A stretch of 64,000 nucleotides of DNA from contig NZ_JAUNTW010000002.1 of NCBI RefSeq assembly GCF_030538495.1, positions 228,975 through 292,974 on the forward strand, in the 5' to 3' direction. Positions 63,636-64,000 of this stretch are shown piece by piece. How positions within the stretch are numbered: the first letter of the stretch is position 1; each line of letters opens with the position of its first letter. Source of the DNA: Paracoccus sp. (in: a-proteobacteria). Its GTDB lineage: Bacteria; Pseudomonadota; Alphaproteobacteria; Rhodobacterales; Rhodobacteraceae. The notes under the pieces are model-generated. The model did not search any database. It had not been told where the DNA came from and worked only from the letters and a program-made list of their open reading frames with translations. The position numbers and the translations under genes were made by a program.

Positions 63636-64000
63636 TTATGCCCGTCCGTAGGTCCGGCCCAGCGCAATGTCCAGCGCGGGCGCGGGATCGGTATTGCCCC
63701 AGCCGACCAGCTGGAAGGACGGATAGAACCGTTCGCATCCCATCAGCGCATTGCCGATCATCCGGTCGATCTGGTCCGATGATGCGTAAACATCCCCCGC
63801 CAGCACAAGCCCATATCGCCACACCATCAGACGTTGTTCGGCCCAGAACGTAAATCCGCCGTCCCAGACCTGATCATTCGCCAGATTGATGGTTTCATAG
63901 ATCAGCGGCAACCGCGCCGCGGGCGGGTCCATGTCAAAGGTGCAGATCAGGCGCAGCACCTGTTCACGCGCCGACCATGCCAGCGTGACGGAATAATTCC
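63636..64000 (-). CDS. YbjN domain-containing protein (5' end outside the window)
   Basis: The C-terminal ~120 residues are visible. The frame stays open through the window edge (reading ...YSVTLAWSAREQVLRLICTF), so the start lies beyond. The end WGNTDPAPALDIALGRTYGRA and the PFAE-like VWDGGFTFWAEQRLMVWRYG are typical of YbjN proteins, which in this group often stand before proC. Its molecular function is unclear; it may be a bacterial sensory or chaperone-like protein. Confidence 0.82.
   Translation of the reverse strand, partial: NYSVTLAWSAREQVLRLICTFDMDPPAARLPLIYETINLANDQVWDGGFTFWAEQRLMVWRYGLVLAGDVYASSDQIDRMIGNALMGCERFYPSFQLVGWGNTDPAPALDIALGRTYGRA

Overview
The window is chromosomal DNA from a GC-rich alphaproteobacterium, most likely of the order Rhodobacterales. 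This rests on gene content and order: the atpI-B-E-F'-F operon with a b' subunit, the pyrH...frr-uppS-cdsA-dxr-rseP-bamA envelope operon with a voltage-gated cation channel inside it, choXWV next to betI, a CobS-type cobaltochelatase subunit, and a TGA-N9-TCA iron box. I cannot name the species. I see about 68 protein genes, one tRNA gene, no complete mobile element and no CRISPR array.

Layout. 0.1-5.6 kb: tpiA, then on the minus strand a phospholipid-transport operon of the Mla type (MlaE with a fused STAS domain, MlaF, MlaD, lipoprotein) below zapA and a coiled-coil gene. 5.7-8.8 kb: a BCCT osmolyte transporter, and hisB-hisH. 8.8-10 kb: a gene-poor stretch with decayed tandem copies of the hisH 3' end, an orphan intergenic repeat and a copy of the 3' end of the adjacent tRNA-Ala. 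10-16 kb: a GNAT acetyltransferase, rpmA/rplU, a zinc metallopeptidase, an ABC-F ATPase and an iron-binding protein under a likely iron box. 16-25 kb: the envelope operon (Skp/OmpH, BamA, RseP, Dxr, CdsA, UppS, Frr, cation channel, PyrH), with a small-gene insertion at its 3' end. 25-35 kb: miaA, an AraC regulator, adenosine kinase, nth, an OmpA-like lipoprotein, the ATP synthase Fo operon, and an ArsR-psuK-psuG pseudouridine catabolism cluster. 35-43 kb: patatin lipase, prfB, PBP1A, AmiC amidase, aminotransferase and a DsbA-like protein. 43-51 kb: betI/choXWV choline uptake, then an AT-richer polysaccharide-export block (KpsM, KpsE and KpsT types) with an SqdB-like epimerase. 51-64 kb: cobS, a DUF808 protein, the ugpBAEC operon with a Pho-box-like site, a DUF475 protein, CorA, glycerate 2-kinase, CsbD, a 2-hydroxyacid dehydrogenase, csaA, proC and a ybjN gene cut by the window edge.

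Most genes are compact and translationally coupled (ATGA, TGATG, GTGA and one TTGA overlap). The start sites given here often differ from the longest possible frame. They were chosen from ribosome-binding sites, overlaps and known N-termini.

I found no obviously new enzymatic or defence system. The least explained material is structural: (1) two degenerate tandem copies, about 200 bp each, of the end of hisH; (2) a roughly 390-bp segment with an unknown 79-residue gene, bounded by an exact 24-bp direct repeat taken from the end of the Skp/OmpH gene; (3) a dispersed intergenic element at convergent 3' ends; and (4) an att-like copy of the tRNA-Ala 3' end.
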